Below are positions 1 to 7,990 of a DNA stretch of 32,582 nucleotides, in pieces (position 1 is the first letter of the stretch; every line of letters starts with the position of its first letter). Under the pieces are notes generated by a model. It saw only the letters and a list, made by a program, of their open reading frames with translations. It searched no databases and was not told the DNA's origin. Source of the stretch: a virus; the IMG/VR virus record IMGVR_UViG_3300048925_000646, positions 1 through 32,582 of that record. One strand, given 5' to 3'. Position numbers and translations under genes: made by a program.

Positions 1-285
1 ATGGCGGTTGCTTTGGAATCAGGTTTTTCTAAAGAAAGTTCATTAGGTTTTGTTCTCATTAAAATCAATAACAATTTTGCTCAGATGAAAACAACGTCGA
101 CCTCTTTAAATGGCGATAAGCCTGGTTTTCTTGTTAACCATAGTTTTTCTCGGGCAACGGCCTTTAAAACCTCTGCCTTTTCCCCTACGGGTGCCCAGAT
201 GCCTGCTCAATGGCGGAATGCACTGGTTATGTATCTGAAAAATGGTGCTTTTGGGATAAAAAATATCGCGGTATCTAATGATTAA
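1..285 (+). CDS. Small hypothetical protein upstream of hpt
   Basis: An open frame of 94 codons begins with ATG at the first base and ends with TAA before the hpt promoter. I do not recognise the protein. It has no clear membrane segment, signal peptide or metal-binding motif, and it is rich in Ser, Thr, Asn and Phe. The ribosome binding site would lie outside the window, so the start cannot be judged. An internal ATG at codon 29 is an alternative start. In E. coli the neighbour of hpt on this side is gcd, read the other way; this frame does not resemble it. It could be a chance frame. Confidence 0.3.
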   Translation: MAVALESGFSKESSLGFVLIKINNNFAQMKTTSTSLNGDKPGFLVNHSFSRATAFKTSAFSPTGAQMPAQWRNALVMYLKNGAFGIKNIAVSND

Positions 286-324
286 GTTTAGCTGACCCGG
301 TTACACAGGAAGCTGACACCAGCG

Positions 325-353
325 TTACTCATCGGCGGGTTCTTTGATATAAT
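325..353 (+). promoter_or_regulatory. Putative sigma-70 promoter of hpt
   Basis: A perfect -10 box TATAAT lies at 348-353. A weak -35 (TTACTC) lies at 325-330, with a 17-bp spacer. The start of hpt is about 75 bp downstream, which leaves a leader containing the palindrome at 370-394. Confidence 0.6.
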
Positions 354-369
354 CCTTTCCACTATATGG

Positions 370-394
370 TCGCTGTTTTTCTGAAAAACAGCGA
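370..394. promoter_or_regulatory. 25-bp perfect palindrome in the hpt leader
   Basis: The arms TCGCTGTTTTTC (370-381) and GAAAAACAGCGA (383-394) are exact reverse complements around a single T. The element lies between the predicted transcription start and the ribosome binding site (AGGTGG, 411-416) of hpt. In DNA it could be an operator; in RNA it would form a strong hairpin. It does not resemble the PurR box. Confidence 0.5.
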
Positions 395-427
395 TAAGTA
401 TTCTTAAATCAGGTGGTTAGTCTTTAT

Positions 428-964
428 ATGAAACATCGTGTTGACGTCATGATTTCCGAAGAGGAAGTCAAAACCCGAATTGCCGAGTTGGGCCGTGAAA
501 TCACCGAACACTACCGCGACAGCGGCAGCGAAATGGTGCTGGTTGGATTGCTGCGCGGTTCTTTCATGTTTATGGCTGACCTGTGTCGCGCCGTGGACGT
601 GCCGCACGAAGTGGATTTCATGACTGCCTCCAGTTATGGCAACGGCATGTCTACCACCCGTGACGTTAAGATTCTCAAAGATCTCGACGAAGACATTCGC
701 GGTAAAGATGTGTTGATCGTCGAAGACATTATCGACTCCGGCAATACGCTGAGCAAAGTGCGTGAAATCCTGCAACTGCGTGGCCCGAAATCTCTGGCCA
801 TTTGTACCCTGCTGGATAAACCCGAGCGCCGCGAAGTGGACGTAAAAGTTGAATACGTCGGCTTCCCAATCCCAGATGAATTCGTTGTCGGCTACGGCAT
901 CGACTACGCCCAGCGTTATCGCCATCTGCCGTATGTTGGTAAGGTTGTGATGCTGGACGAGTAA
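428..964 (+). CDS. hpt: Hypoxanthine phosphoribosyltransferase
   Basis: This cytosolic purine-salvage enzyme transfers phosphoribosyl from PRPP to hypoxanthine (and less well guanine) to make IMP or GMP. The 178-residue product matches the enterobacterial Hpt length. It shows the PRPP-binding loop [14 protein letters not shown] (about residues 95-108), the flexible-loop region around [16 protein letters not shown], and the C-terminal [18 protein letters not shown] block. I chose the ATG at 428 because the protein then begins [10 protein letters not shown] like E. coli Hpt, with AGGTGG 11 nt upstream. A GTG at 413 would add five residues over that ribosome binding site. A promoter and palindrome precede the gene and a terminator follows it, so it appears monocistronic. 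In E. coli can follows hpt; here it is replaced by AT-rich unknown sequence and then the prophage. Confidence 0.97.
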   Translation: MKHRVDVMISEEEVKTRIAELGREITEHYRDSGSEMVLVGLLRGSFMFMADLCRAVDVPHEVDFMTASSYGNGMSTTRDVKILKDLDEDIRGKDVLIVEDIIDSGNTLSKVREILQLRGPKSLAICTLLDKPERREVDVKVEYVGFPIPDEFVVGYGIDYAQRYRHLPYVGKVVMLDE

Positions 965-996
965 AGTTCGGCTGCGCCCCGCACAGCAGTTAATTA

Positions 997-1029
997 AAAA
1001 CGGCCTTCAGATTTGGAGGCCGTTTTTTT
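997..1029 (+). terminator. Rho-independent terminator of hpt
   Basis: The stem ACGGCCT (1000-1006) pairs with AGGCCGT (1017-1023). A T-run follows, and A-residues before the stem extend the pairing. It lies 33 nt after the hpt stop codon. Confidence 0.9.
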
Positions 1030-1285
1030 ATATTCATTTCAAATAATAAATAATCTATTCAACTTATCTGCTTTATATCCGGTAAAATTGAAACTTCTGC
1101 TTTTTAGGTATAGGTTATTTTTAATGTTTACATGGATTATTATAGTTTCATATAACGCATGTCAGTTAATGGAGTAAATAAGTTAATGAAAATAATCAGG
1201 AATGAAAATATAAAAACTAGATACAGTTGAGGAACTTAACGGTACTTATTTCTATGCAGGAAAATCGAACCTGACTGCAGGAGAA

Positions 1286-1420
1286 TTATTTTTCATGATT
1301 TGCTGTGAAAATGTCATTAATAAAAAATCCTTGCGGGTACTGCATGCCGTTCTCCTCCATAAAGCCGGGGTTGGAATACAGTGGTTTTCCCAGGAAAATA
1401 ACTTCAAGTAACCTCCTCAT
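1286..1420 (-). pseudogene. 44-codon fragment, probable gene remnant
   Basis: On the minus strand an ATG at 1420 opens 44 codons ending at a TAA at 1286-1288. The composition is protein-like (LEVIFLGKPLYSNPGF, then MEENGMQYPQGFFINDIF). An in-frame internal ATG at 1375 is also possible. Just upstream on the same strand, another frame (about 1500-1408) reads RGRFEPGIVTTVNEE before a stop, as if one older gene had been split by a frameshift. I do not recognise the family. Nothing else in 1030-1560 looks coding; the plus-strand frame in this region looks like chance. Confidence 0.3.
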
Positions 1421-1566
1421 TTACCGTCGTTACGATTCCAGGCTCAAAGCGACCTCTGTGTCTGCAAAATGTTGCCTGGGTGAATAAAGTAAGAGGGTAG
1501 ACAGAGGAGGTAACTAAATCATAGTGCTATAACCTCAGTGCCTTATATAACAAAAAATATTTTACA

Positions 1567-1899
1567 CTAAATCAGCGGGTTCTTTTTCCTCCAAATATAG
1601 TTATCCCTGTTTTTTATTCTGAAAAATAACCATGGCATAACCCAGGCAAGTAAGAATAAAGGTATCGCTAAAATGACAGATAGATTAACAAAGTTATAGT
1701 TTTGGTAGAGTAACAGGATTAAAAGAGCTGAAATAAAAATCAAGATGATCCGCAAATATAAAATTAACTTCCTCGTAGGTCTGTCAATATAGGCCATGAT
1801 GATTTCAGCACCACAATAAGGACATAGGGTGCTGTTTTCCTTTAATTTACTATCACAGAATCCGCATGTAGCATGCTCATCAACATGATTACTTTTCAC
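1567..1899 (-). CDS. Zinc-ribbon small membrane protein
   Basis: This 110-residue protein has an N-terminal zinc ribbon built from two CxxC knuckles (C12/C15 and C26/C29). Two hydrophobic segments follow (about residues 46-66 and 72-93), then a short basic tail (RIKNRDNYIWRKK). The likely topology is an inner-membrane hairpin with the zinc ribbon in the cytoplasm. The start is a GTG at 1899 with GAGAGG about six bases upstream, which is a good ribosome binding site. The gene stands alone in an AT-rich stretch. Such ribbon-plus-two-TM proteins are common and mostly of unknown function; I assign none. Confidence 0.7.
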   Translation of the reverse strand: MKSNHVDEHATCGFCDSKLKENSTLCPYCGAEIIMAYIDRPTRKLILYLRIILIFISALLILLLYQNYNFVNLSVILAIPLFLLAWVMPWLFFRIKNRDNYIWRKKNPLI

Positions 1900-2720
1900 G
1901 TAAACCTCTCGGACTGACTTTTGCTGTGTATGAATTTTTGCTAAATGTTATTTATTTGATTTTATTATCTTAATTAGTACTCTTTATCTCGAGTGTACTT
2001 TACATAATTTCTTTTGAAATTAGCAAGGGGATTTTTCTTGCAAACCGTAAGGGAATATGTGGGGGTTCTGTTAGTTTTTAGTAATGACTTCTTTTACCAA
2101 GATTGTTCTTATTTTGAATTTCTATATACAACCCTTATCTGAACAGGGGATAGGTTTTGTAATATAAATTATGGCTAAGACATTTCCTAGTAAGCTTGCC
2201 ATGTGAATTTTTATTGAATACCTTGCTGACTACTTCTTAATGCGGCTGAAATAAAAATCGGCAGGGGTAGCGAAAAGAACAGGCCAGGAATTGTAAAAAG
2301 CTCATACGCTAATGTTTCTGACTATCCATGCGCTGAGAGAACAAGACATTGTTCTTATTTACACGTTATTTGCTCGCTTGTCTGGCATCCGGTGTCATTT
2401 AAACTCATTTTTGTTTCGTAATACTTACTCAGGGCTTTGTTTATGATTAGATTTTCTGGACAGATACAAGTGATACTAATCTCCTCTCCCTGTGTTGAAC
2501 CCCGACAGGCGTCGATTCTCCGTGATTGAGCTTTTAGTCAACCCGCAGTTATTGACAGAACGCCGGGGCGCGCCGGAGACGCTTTTTGCGGTCAAAACCT
2601 CCGGATCAGGGGCAGAAGCAACGATGCGCTATTCTGGTGCGTGCTTATATCTCCGTCGACAATTGAGAACATCAGACTGACAGGTTCAGATACTGTTGAA
2701 CGGCGCTGAGTAATAAAAAG
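1900..2720. other. AT-rich stretch without convincing genes
   Basis: Positions 1900-2470 are AT-rich with no coding signal. A small hairpin (GAACAA/TTGTTC) lies near 2340-2355. Positions 2490-2700 are more GC-rich, and all plus frames are short there. Two frames give protein-like pieces (for example IELLVNPQLLTERRGAPETL at about 2525-2585), which looks like decayed coding sequence. The junction between host and prophage should lie between here and ogr. I cannot identify an att core because the other end of the prophage is not in the window. Confidence 0.4.
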
Positions 2721-2724
2721 GCAC

Positions 2725-2750
2725 TAAAAAAGGCACATTTTTGCGCCTTA
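2725..2750 (-). terminator. Leftward terminator beyond ogr
   Basis: Read on the minus strand, AAGGCGCA pairs with TGTGCCTT (one mismatch) around an AAAA loop, followed by TTTTTAG. This would end leftward transcription of the FI-to-ogr late operon. Confidence 0.6.
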
Positions 2751-2825
2751 GAAAACGATGTTAAATATATGAATTAAATGGATTTATTCATTTCAGTGTC
2801 CACGCATTGACCACATCGACAAATG

Positions 2826-2849
2826 AAGCCCCGTTTTCGGGGCTTTTTC
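2826..2849. terminator. Hairpin terminator directly after ogr
   Basis: The stem AAGCCCC (2826-2832) pairs with GGGGCTT (2839-2845) around GTTTTC. The T-run follows on the plus strand, so it best stops rightward transcription from the host flank into the prophage. It may also slow leftward transcription after ogr. Confidence 0.65.
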
Positions 2850-2850
2850 A

Positions 2851-3072
2851 TTAGTGCATCTGTAGGGATTGCTGACTGTGTTTGTCTGGATGCAACTGAA
2901 CAGCATGAACAGTTCCTGGCTCAACGATGATGTCAGCAATCGACTCATGTGTTTTGAATGTACAGCTGCAATTAATATTCTGGCACTGGTGATAGCGTTC
3001 TTTGGTGTTGATGCTCAGATAACGGCTGGAGCGTGCGTGTGCTGCGTGTTGGCATTTCGGGCAGTGCATCAT
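2851..3072 (-). CDS. ogr: Ogr/Delta-type late transcription activator
   Basis: This 73-residue protein is the P2 Ogr-family zinc-finger activator. It recruits RNA polymerase (through the alpha C-terminal domain in P2) to the late promoters. The family signature is clear: MMHCPKCQHAAHARSSRY, then ERYHQCQNINCS, with zinc ligands C4, C7, C30 and C35. I chose the ATG at 3072, one of two adjacent ATGs, because it aligns with P2 Ogr MFHCPKC. Two further upstream codon choices are unlikely. It is the last gene of the leftward FI-FII-E-T-U-D-ogr unit, as in P2. Its expected targets are the sites at 9756-9780, 15157-15181 and 23230-23254. Confidence 0.93.
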   Translation of the reverse strand: MMHCPKCQHAAHARSSRYLSINTKERYHQCQNINCSCTFKTHESIADIIVEPGTVHAVQLHPDKHSQQSLQMH

Positions 3073-3190
3073 AATAATCACCATGTAATCATTCTAATCA
3101 TATTCAATCATTATATGTTATTGCTCAAAACATACATCGGGGATTACAGTGTTTTACATAACAGGTGACAAATTCCCCAAGGCAGACGAG

Positions 3191-3349
3191 ATGACAAATC
3201 AGGACGATATACAAAGCGCTATTCGTGACGCTAACGAAAGGGAACGCTATATCTGGCGTCGTGCCCGTTGGTTTATGAAGGCCGTGTGTGTTGGCCTTCT
3301 TGTATACGCACTCTTCCCAGTGGTGTTTTGGATATACTACTGTTTTTAG
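3191..3349 (+). CDS. Small single-pass membrane protein between ogr and D
   Basis: A plus-strand frame sits in the gap between two minus-strand phage genes. From ATG 3191 it encodes 52 residues: a polar charged N-terminus (NQDDIQSAIRDANERER), then one hydrophobic segment near the C-terminus (about residues 28-50, VCVGLLVYALFPVVFWIYYC). AAGG lies about eight bases before the ATG. A GTG at 3149 with GGGGA upstream would add 14 residues. The charged helix plus a single TM looks like a real small membrane protein, possibly a moron expressed from the prophage. P2 itself has no gene here. Function unknown. Confidence 0.5.
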   Translation: MTNQDDIQSAIRDANERERYIWRRARWFMKAVCVGLLVYALFPVVFWIYYCF

Positions 3350-3390
3350 GCATGTTTTATGCGCTAATCATGAAGCTTGGCATCAATCAT

Positions 3391-4551
3391 TCACAAGCTA
3401 TCGTCCCCGCTCGCCTCATAACTCACATCCGACAGCAATACCTCCAGATTCAACGTCGTCACAAATCCGCTGCCGCCCAGGCTGTGCGTTACCTTGCTGA
3501 TTATCCAGGGCTGCGCGTCGATCACGGATTTAAAGCCGGATACAGTCACCGGCGTCTCAGGGAATAAGTCAGCCCGCCCGCGAGCCAGGGAGATCGAGAA
3601 CTCCGCGACACCGCGCTGGAGTTTGTCCCACTTCGCCTGGGCTGCCCGCATCGCGGCCTTTTGCGTGGCATAGATGGTGGTGAGGGCAAACACGTTTTCA
3701 TCGCTGCCCGCCAGGTAATCCCCCTCCTTCGCCTCCGGCGTTTTCTGCACCTTCACGCTGACCTTTTTCGCCTTCGGGTGTTGCAGGGCGCGCAGGTACT
3801 GCACTTTCGGTTTCCGCTGCACCTTCACTTTTTTAGGCTTCGGGTCTTTGGTATGCAGCCAGCTTGCCGAAACGCCGGTGTATGCCCCACGGTCAGCAAT
3901 ATTGAACGTGTGCCCGTCGCCGTCGCTGCGCACAATCGTCATTTGCGGAATGGGCTTCCCGCTGGCGGTCTTTGCCGCACCGGGTTTGATAAACAGCAGG
4001 CTGCCCGCCTTGATAGCGACAACCGCGCCGTTCAGCTCGGCCAGGCGCGTGATAAATTTCGCGTCCGTTTCCTGGGTCTGGTCAATGTGTGAGACCTTTA
4101 CGCCCCTGAACGGCTCGGCAACGGCGGGCCTGAGGTTGTTACGTGCCGCCACGGCGGACACCACCGCCTCCAGCGTCGTGTCGTGATACGAGTTGTCGCG
4201 GCGGGAATTCAGGCTGCCGCGATAGTCCGCACTGCGGGCGCGGATGGTCAGCGTGTCCGGCGTGCCGCGATGCTCCACCTCATCCACGGTAAAGTCGCCT
4301 TTGTTCGTCAGTGCCTGACCTTTCCAGCCGAGCGCGATATTTATCACCGCACCGCGTGGCGGCATCTCCAGCAGGCCGTCGGTGTCGCTTAGCGCGATGT
4401 CGAGCTGGTCAGCCTCAAAGCCACGGTTATCCGTCAGCGTCAGCGAAATCAGCCGGTTGCTGACGTCCTGCGTGATGTCTTTGCCGCCAACGGTCACCGT
4501 AAAATCCGGCGCAAACTGCGCACCAGCACCAATGGTCATATCCGTAATCAC
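3391..4551 (-). CDS. D: Tail protein gpD (tail hub, 'late control' D)
   Basis: This 386-residue protein belongs to the P2 gpD / phage late control D family, a tail-hub component related to T4 gp27. It begins by binding the end of the tail tube and connects to the gpV spike. Recognisable stretches are DFTVTVGGKDITQDVSNRL near the N-terminus, the GWKGQAL and DYRGSLNSRRDNSYHD region, and AQPWIISKVTHSLGGSGF near the C-terminus. A Lys/Pro-rich linker (DPKPKKVKVQRKPKVQ) lies at about residues 236-251. Its ATG overlaps the stop of U by four bases, so the two are translationally coupled. Confidence 0.95.
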   Translation of the reverse strand: MITDMTIGAGAQFAPDFTVTVGGKDITQDVSNRLISLTLTDNRGFEADQLDIALSDTDGLLEMPPRGAVINIALGWKGQALTNKGDFTVDEVEHRGTPDTLTIRARSADYRGSLNSRRDNSYHDTTLEAVVSAVAARNNLRPAVAEPFRGVKVSHIDQTQETDAKFITRLAELNGAVVAIKAGSLLFIKPGAAKTASGKPIPQMTIVRSDGDGHTFNIADRGAYTGVSASWLHTKDPKPKKVKVQRKPKVQYLRALQHPKAKKVSVKVQKTPEAKEGDYLAGSDENVFALTTIYATQKAAMRAAQAKWDKLQRGVAEFSISLARGRADLFPETPVTVSGFKSVIDAQPWIISKVTHSLGGSGFVTTLNLEVLLSDVSYEASGDDSL

Positions 4552-5018
4552 AACAAGCCTCCCGGTTGGCCGGTTAAACCTCCGGCCTGATTCAGCAGCC
4601 CGTCGGCCTGGGCTTTCATGTCGCCGAACATGGCCGCCAGGGATTCATCCACGCGGGTCAGCGTCAGCGTAAACTCTATCTTTCGCGGCGCGCCGTTGGA
4701 GAAGAATTCCGTGTGGGTTTCGCTGACGCTGTTGACCACGAACATCCCGTAAATGGTGCCGCTGCCCTGCAGCAACGGCCACGCCTTGCCCTCGTCGGCC
4801 ATCAGGTTCAATGCCATCAGTGACAACTTTCCGCCGGTGATTTCCGGCATCAGCACGCCGGACAGGGTAATTTTCTCCTCATTCACGCCGAGGAACTGCG
4901 GCAGCGGACGCAGGCCGACGCGGTTATTCGCAGGCCAGCGGTAATCGACGTCGCGCTGCAAGCTTTGATAGGGGACGGTCTGCAACTGAAACACAAACAG
5001 TCCGAGGGTTAACATCAT
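4548..5018 (-). CDS. U: Tail completion protein gpU
   Basis: This 156-residue P2 gpU family protein is needed to finish the tail. The opening LGLFVFQLQTVPYQSLQRD, the central LMADEGKAWPLLQGSGTIYGM and RKIEFTLTLTRVDESLAAM closely follow P2 U. A Gly-rich tail (QAGGLTGQPGGLL) ends the protein. A double ATG opens it. The gene follows T by 12 bases and overlaps D by four bases. Confidence 0.95.
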   Translation of the reverse strand: MMLTLGLFVFQLQTVPYQSLQRDVDYRWPANNRVGLRPLPQFLGVNEEKITLSGVLMPEITGGKLSLMALNLMADEGKAWPLLQGSGTIYGMFVVNSVSETHTEFFSNGAPRKIEFTLTLTRVDESLAAMFGDMKAQADGLLNQAGGLTGQPGGLL

Positions 5019-5030
5019 GCAGACATCTCC

Positions 5031-7505
5031 TTAATCATTATCCATGCGGGAACGTTGCTGGGCGGCGCGGGCGCGGTCACGGGCTTCCAGCTCAGCGCGG
5101 ATCTGGCGGCTGGTGTCCTGGACGCCTAAACCGGCACCGGCGGCAATGGTGTAATTGTGCGTGCTGCGGTCGATATAGCTGCGCCCGCCGCCGACAGACA
5201 CCGGCGTGTAACCGCCGCCCAGCAGGCCGCCCGGCGGCGGGACAATGGGGGCGGGGTTGTCCAGCGGATGCGCTTGCGGATCCCCCTCGCCGGATTGCTT
5301 CGAACGCCGGTCAGCCTTATCCGCCGTTTTATCAATGTCTGCCGATTCATCCTTGATGATGCCGAGTTTCTCCAGCAGCCAGACCACGCTGCTACGCAGC
5401 TTATTAGCCACCTGCAGCGGTGCGGTCAGTGCGTTAGCGACCAGGCGACCAAACGACACCCCCGCATCTTTACAACTATTCAGCGTTTCCTGCGTGGATT
5501 TCACCGGTTGGATCAGGTCTTTGAACCACTGCCACAAGACCTTGAGCCTGTCCCCAAGCCAGTCAAACACCGGTTTAAGCGGCGCAAACATCTCTTTTAC
5601 CGGTTCGAATGCCACCCCCAGCCCTTCAATGACGCCCGCAAAGAAGGCGCTGATCGGCTCCCAGTATTTACGGATGAGCAGCGCACCGGCGACAATGGCG
5701 ACACCGACGGCAACAATCGGCCATGTCAGGCCGCCGATCACCGTTGCAATCGCGCCGCCCACCGTGCCGAGAATTGTCCAGAGCATCCCCGCAGCGGCGA
5801 CAATCAGATTAATCCCGCTGATAACCGGCCCCGCCACCAGGCCAAACACGCCGAGCGCACCGATAATCAGCAGCGCACCGCCCGCAATTTTACCGAGCGT
5901 GGCCGCCAGGGCTTTATTGTTAACCACCCACTTATCCAGTTTCAGCACGTAGCCGGTGGCGGTTTGCACCAGTTTGCGCAGTGACGAATCCTGCTGATCA
6001 AACAGGTCTGTGCCGACCGCCTCGTAGGCTGACTGAAATTCCTTAAAGTCGCCGCCGAGGTTGTCCTGCATGATCGCCACCAGCGCTTCGGTTTTCCCGT
6101 CCGAGGTTTTGAACGCCTGGGTAAGCGTGTCGAGCTTGCCCGACGTAGCCCCGTCCATCAGCACCATCGCCGACGAGCTGGCCTCTTCACCAAAGATGGC
6201 TTTCATGTACTGCGCACGCTGCGAATCGCCGAGCTTGTTTTTCGCAAAGCTCTTTTGCATCTCTTTCAGGATGGCAAACAGCGGGCGCATGTTGCCTTTG
6301 CTGTCCGCCGTTTTCACCTTCAGCTCACCGAGCGCGGCCGCAGCGGTGCCCGTCGGTGCCTGCAGGCGGGTAATGACCGCCCGTGCACCGGTGCCCGCCA
6401 TCGAGCCGGTGATTTTGGCATCCGCCAGGGCAGCGGCCATCGCCGCCGTCTCTTCGACGCTGATACCGGCCTGCTTTGCCACCGGCGCGGCATAGGTCAT
6501 GGTGTCTGACAGCCCCTCAAAGGTGGCGGCAGATTTATTCATGGCTGTAGAAAGCACGTCGCCGATGTGCGCCACAGTGTCATTAGTCATGCCAAACGCA
6601 GACTTCACGCCCATCAGCAGCGTGGCGTTTTCCTCCATGGTGCGCTTGTTCGCCAGGGACAGATTCAGAATGGTCGGCGTCGCCGCCAGAATGCCGTCCT
6701 TGTCCGCGCCGGATTTGGCGACGATGATTTGCGCGGCGGCGGCATCATCAGCAGAGGCGGCGGTGTTGTCGCCGAGCTGCCGCGCCTGGGTGCGCAGGGC
6801 GGTCATATCGGCGGAGTCTTTTTCCAGGCCGAGCGTTGCCTGCAATTCTGAGTTTTTCTGCGCAAAGTTAAATCCGGGCATCAGCAGCCCGACACCCGCC
6901 GCCGTGCCCGCCGTCGCAATCCCGACACCTGCCGCTCCTGCGCCGGTGACGCTGCCGGCCAGTTGTTTACCGGCCTGATACCGGCCTTTCACCGCGTTGA
7001 GCTTGGCCTGCTGCGCGCTCACCCGTGCCAGAGATTCGCGCTGCCGGTTGAGCTGCGCGGTGGTTTCGCTGATGGAGGCTTTCAGGCGGCGCTCAGAGTC
7101 AGACAGGGTGCGCGTGCTGATGCCCGCCTGGCTGAGTTCCGTGCGCTGACGCTGCACCGACTGGCGCAGCCCGTTGAACTGGGTCTGCAACTGCGCGGCG
7201 GTACGCTTCGCGGATTCCATGGCCTGCGCCTGGGCGCGGGTCGGGCTGGCGGTGTTTTTGAACTGAATCGCCAGCGCCGCCGCTTCCGCTTTGGCGGCGT
7301 TGAGCTTTTGACCGGTGACGGCGAGCTGCGCGCTGGTTTTGCGGAAGCCGTCAATCTTTCCGGCCTGGGCATTCAGGTCTTTGAGGGTGGTCTGCGAATG
7401 TTTAATCTCTCCGGCCAGCGCCTTACTGGCGTTCTGCACCGATTTAAACGGGCGGGTTGCCTGGTCAACCGCCTTTAACAGCACCTCTACTTTTAAGTTA
7501 CTCAC
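5031..7505 (-). CDS. T: Tail tape measure protein gpT
   Basis: At 824 residues this is the expected size for a P2 gpT tape measure, which sets tail length and helps DNA ejection. The N-terminal third (about residues 15-190) is Ala/Gln-rich coiled coil. A TP901-type core follows (ADMTALRTQARQLGDNTAASADD, then KSAATFEGLSDTMTYAAPVA). Hydrophobic segments run through about residues 540-640, and a Gly/Pro-rich C-terminus closes the protein. It starts with GTG at 7505, which overlaps the stop of the E' reading frame at 7498, as expected for the P2 E/E'/T arrangement. Confidence 0.95.
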   Translation of the reverse strand: MSNLKVEVLLKAVDQATRPFKSVQNASKALAGEIKHSQTTLKDLNAQAGKIDGFRKTSAQLAVTGQKLNAAKAEAAALAIQFKNTASPTRAQAQAMESAKRTAAQLQTQFNGLRQSVQRQRTELSQAGISTRTLSDSERRLKASISETTAQLNRQRESLARVSAQQAKLNAVKGRYQAGKQLAGSVTGAGAAGVGIATAGTAAGVGLLMPGFNFAQKNSELQATLGLEKDSADMTALRTQARQLGDNTAASADDAAAAQIIVAKSGADKDGILAATPTILNLSLANKRTMEENATLLMGVKSAFGMTNDTVAHIGDVLSTAMNKSAATFEGLSDTMTYAAPVAKQAGISVEETAAMAAALADAKITGSMAGTGARAVITRLQAPTGTAAAALGELKVKTADSKGNMRPLFAILKEMQKSFAKNKLGDSQRAQYMKAIFGEEASSSAMVLMDGATSGKLDTLTQAFKTSDGKTEALVAIMQDNLGGDFKEFQSAYEAVGTDLFDQQDSSLRKLVQTATGYVLKLDKWVVNNKALAATLGKIAGGALLIIGALGVFGLVAGPVISGINLIVAAAGMLWTILGTVGGAIATVIGGLTWPIVAVGVAIVAGALLIRKYWEPISAFFAGVIEGLGVAFEPVKEMFAPLKPVFDWLGDRLKVLWQWFKDLIQPVKSTQETLNSCKDAGVSFGRLVANALTAPLQVANKLRSSVVWLLEKLGIIKDESADIDKTADKADRRSKQSGEGDPQAHPLDNPAPIVPPPGGLLGGGYTPVSVGGGRSYIDRSTHNYTIAAGAGLGVQDTSRQIRAELEARDRARAAQQRSRMDND

Positions 7506-7931
7506 TCTCGGCTCCGCTGCGCTGCATGGCCTTATGACGCCACACCAGCAGCTCGGTCAGCGTCATCGGGTTCAGTTCTGACGGCGGCCAGTGAAAAATA
7601 ACTGCAACGTCCGCCATCAGGTCATCAACGGTCAGGGTAGGGGGAAGCTTTACTGTTCCGACTTCGGCGATAAAAAACCAATCACCTTGCCCGCCAGCGC
7701 AATCAGGTCGGGCAGGTTCAGGCTCTTGCAGTCCTGCGCGGTCAGGTTCGGCACGGTAATGCGCGGCAGAATGACGGTCAGCGCGTCAACGTCGGCATTC
7801 GCCAGCGCCGCCAGGCCAATCCCGCGCAGGTGTCCGGCGTTCGGTTTGATGATTTCGACCTGGTCGATCAGCGTGTCGCCGCGTTTGATCGGTTCTTCCA
7901 GGATTACGATGTTTTCATTGTGTTCTGACAT
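7498..7931 (-). CDS. E': E+E' frameshift product (tail assembly chaperone)
   Basis: The E frame carries the slippery heptamer T TTT TTA at 7677-7671 (minus strand), in the phase needed for a -1 shift. After the shift, translation continues as IAEVGTVKLPPTLTVDDLMA, includes FHWPPSELNPMTLTELLVWR, and ends ...SGAESE at a TAA at 7498-7500. That tail resembles the P2 E' C-terminus. In P2 and other tailed phages the long form is made in minor amounts and chaperones the tape measure during tail assembly. A tiny inverted repeat (CCGA/TCGG) follows the slip site, but I see no convincing pseudoknot. Confidence 0.88.
7650..7931 (-). CDS. E: Tail protein gpE (short form of tail chaperone)
   Basis: This 93-residue P2 gpE-type protein is the unshifted product of the E/E' pair and is made in excess over the frameshifted form. 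The features are PIKRGDTLIDQVEIIKPNAG and LRGIGLAALANADVDALTVI, then GKVIGFLSPKSEQ at the end. The slip site falls in the codons for Gly-Phe-Leu near the C-terminus. It lies between the tube gene FII and the tape measure T. Confidence 0.93.
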   Translation of the reverse strand: MSEHNENIVILEEPIKRGDTLIDQVEIIKPNAGHLRGIGLAALANADVDALTVILPRITVPNLTAQDCKSLNLPDLIALAGKVIGFLSPKSEQ

Positions 7932-7990
7932 AGCGGTGTCTCTTCTTCAAAAGGGGATGTTTCGCGCCGCTATCCGGCGCGGGTTACGGG

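Noticed and set aside
404-925. Long open frame antisense to hpt
   Set aside because: It mirrors the codons of hpt, has no ribosome binding site and is low-quality His/Phe/Val sequence; hpt itself is certain.
1305-1487. 60-codon plus-strand frame after hpt
   Set aside because: No family resemblance and no ribosome binding site; the opposite strand carries more protein-like sequence.
2492-2680. 62-codon plus-strand frame in the GC-rich patch before ogr
   Set aside because: Protein-like pieces appear in two frames, so this is more likely decayed sequence than an intact gene; no clear start signal.
5157-5984. 275-codon plus-strand frame inside T, and similar long frames opposite D, FI, H and J
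   Set aside because: These are mirror frames caused by GC-rich codon use in strongly conserved P2 tail genes.
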